This document shows, piece after piece, positions 6,912-7,607 of a stretch of 7,607 bases of DNA. How positions within the stretch are numbered: position 1 is the first letter of the stretch; each line of letters starts with the position of its first letter. The translations under genes and the position numbers were made by a program. Source of the DNA: Oxalobacteraceae bacterium (GTDB taxonomy: Bacteria; Pseudomonadota; Gammaproteobacteria; Burkholderiales; Burkholderiaceae_D); NCBI GenBank assembly GCA_021151485.1, contig JAGKXB010000049.1, positions 1 through 7,607 on the forward strand, read 5' to 3'. The notes beneath the pieces are model-generated. The model had not been told where the DNA came from, made no database searches, and saw nothing but the letters and a program-made list of their open reading frames with translations.

Positions 6912-7101
6912 TGCCGACCACTACAAGACTGGTGACCGGAATCACTCCTTTTATTCGATGATTGAGCAGATAGACCATTTCCAAAGGATTGCGTCTTCCG
7001 CCCAAGTCAATCAGCTTAACCCGAGGGTGCGCTCCCCAAATATCCACCCAGGATTGCACCCAGGCCAAAGTTCTAAACAGGCTCATTGTCCCGGGCGACA
7101 T
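6225..7101 (-). pseudogene. CelD-like GNAT-family gene, frameshifted (two halves in different frames)
   Basis: The reading frame from the ATG at 7101 gives an N-terminal half (to a TGA at 6802-6804) with FRTLAWVQSWVDIWG (9-23), LIDLGG, YLLNHRIKG and PVTSLVVVGNGYADF, the usual opening of CelD/Acetyltransf_6 GNAT proteins. The C-terminal half continues in another frame, down to 6225. The whole span is 877 bases, one more than a multiple of three. A stop (6921-6923) blocks the second frame upstream, so the switch must lie between 6921 and 6802. The first frame turns unlikely (RCNRRVIFC) where the second becomes plausible (PGVIDESFSALSKKFG), placing the break near 6876-6921. An A7 run on the minus strand (6834-6840) is an alternative site. 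The joined length, ~292 residues, seems short for the family, so a deletion may accompany the shift. Family members act in polysaccharide loci, but their reaction is mostly unproven. It lies 20 bases after the TPR gene. Sequencing error is not excluded. Confidence 0.75.
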
Positions 7102-7121
7102 AATAGTAGGCTTCGCTGAAA

Positions 7122-7607
7122 TTACTTGCGTTTCTGGGCTTCCTTTACGTGGTCCAGGATTTCTTTATTGTCAGGTGCCGCATTTGCGGCCCGCTGCAGA
7201 TGTTCCAGGCCCTCCGCAACATTTCCTTTCTCAACTAAAATCCATCCATAGGTATCCAATATAGCGGGATTGTTTGGTGCCAGCTCATAGGCACGCTTAG
7301 CCATTTCCTCAGCGCGCGGGTCTTTTTTCTCGTAGTACATCCACGCGAGATTGTTTAATGCCGCAGGCATTTTTGGTGCTAGTTCAATGGTCTTTTCATA
7401 CCAGGTTAGTGCTTCACTCTGATTATTGGCCTGCTGGGCATTGATCGCATTAATTAATGCTGCTCGATAACTACCTGGAATTTTTTCCGCCCACTCTTTG
7501 CCAAAAGAAGCCATCAAATCCGTTTTTTGTTGCAGCTGATAGATGCCATATATAGCTTCTGCAACTTGCTCCAAGGGTTTCAGACCCCAAGCAGTTCTAT
7601 ATAACGT
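7122..7607 (-). CDS. TPR-repeat protein, C-terminal part (PrsT-like; 5' end outside window)
   Basis: The frame is open from the window edge (7607) to a TAA at 7122-7124, giving the last ~161 residues; the TTG at 7574 is internal. Three tetratricopeptide repeats are visible at residues ~50-82, 83-116 and 117-149 of this fragment. Each has the alternating small/large pattern and ends in an A-P-N/D-type turn (ELAPKMP, ELAPNNP, NAAPDNK). The motifs ALNNLAWMYYEK and ILDTYGWILVEKG closely resemble the C-terminal repeats of the large TPR lipoproteins found in PEP-CTERM/exosortase-linked EPS loci (PrsT-type). TPR domains scaffold protein complexes, and the role here would be in assembly or export of the polymer. 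The lipoprotein signal, if any, lies outside the window. The protein ends only ~13 residues after the third repeat. It is followed after 20 bases by the GNAT gene. The TPR call is firm; the PrsT assignment is tentative. Confidence 0.82.
   Translation of the reverse strand, partial: TLYRTAWGLKPLEQVAEAIYGIYQLQQKTDLMASFGKEWAEKIPGSYRAALINAINAQQANNQSEALTWYEKTIELAPKMPAALNNLAWMYYEKKDPRAEEMAKRAYELAPNNPAILDTYGWILVEKGNVAEGLEHLQRAANAAPDNKEILDHVKEAQKRK

Noticed and set aside
6989..7264. Plus-strand open frame spanning the GNAT/TPR junction
   Set aside because: It runs across two minus-strand genes with recognisable domains and has no ribosome site or motif support.

Overview
The window looks like part of an extracellular-polysaccharide (EPS) or surface-glycan locus from a Gram-negative bacterium, probably a gammaproteobacterium. 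The reasons are the gene mix: a TPR protein like the lipoproteins of PEP-CTERM/exosortase-linked EPS loci, a CelD-type GNAT protein, a Wzx-type flippase, GT2 and GT4 glycosyltransferases, and a membrane O-acyltransferase. Overall base composition is moderate to AT-rich. I cannot name genus or species from the sequence alone.

Layout. Two plus-strand genes lie at the left. The first is the 3' end of a GT4-type glycosyltransferase (2-361). The second is a secreted, probably beta-jelly-roll protein with an N-terminal IPT/TIG-like strand pair (488-1570). The 126-base gap between them is packed with small dyads and a direct repeat. A GAAA-loop hairpin with T-tracts on both strands (1578-1604) separates these genes from a convergent minus-strand cluster that fills the rest of the window.

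Read in its own direction (right to left), the minus-strand cluster is: the C-terminus of a TPR protein (7607-7122), a frameshifted CelD/GNAT gene (7101-6225), a flippase (6137-4623), two tandem paralogous GT2 glycosyltransferases (4602-3664 and 3624-2704) and an acyltransferase-3 family protein (2673-1669). Gaps are 20 to 87 bases, so it is probably one transcription unit ending at the shared terminator.

Inferred joint function: the GT2 and GT4 enzymes add sugars to a lipid-linked repeat unit at the inner face of the cytoplasmic membrane. The acyltransferase decorates it, and the flippase moves it to the periplasmic side. The TPR and GNAT proteins are accessory factors of such loci. The secreted jelly-roll protein may bind or cleave the finished polymer. 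No polymerase, chain-length regulator, export channel or exosortase gene is visible here.

Most worth a second look: the broken GNAT gene, whose two halves sit in different frames with an A7 run in the overlap; the GT2 tandem duplication, with a conserved C-terminal extension in both copies; the uncharacterised secreted TIG/jelly-roll protein; and the dyad-rich segment upstream of it. No gene-free stretch exceeds 130 bases. I saw no tRNA, rRNA, CRISPR array or insertion sequence.
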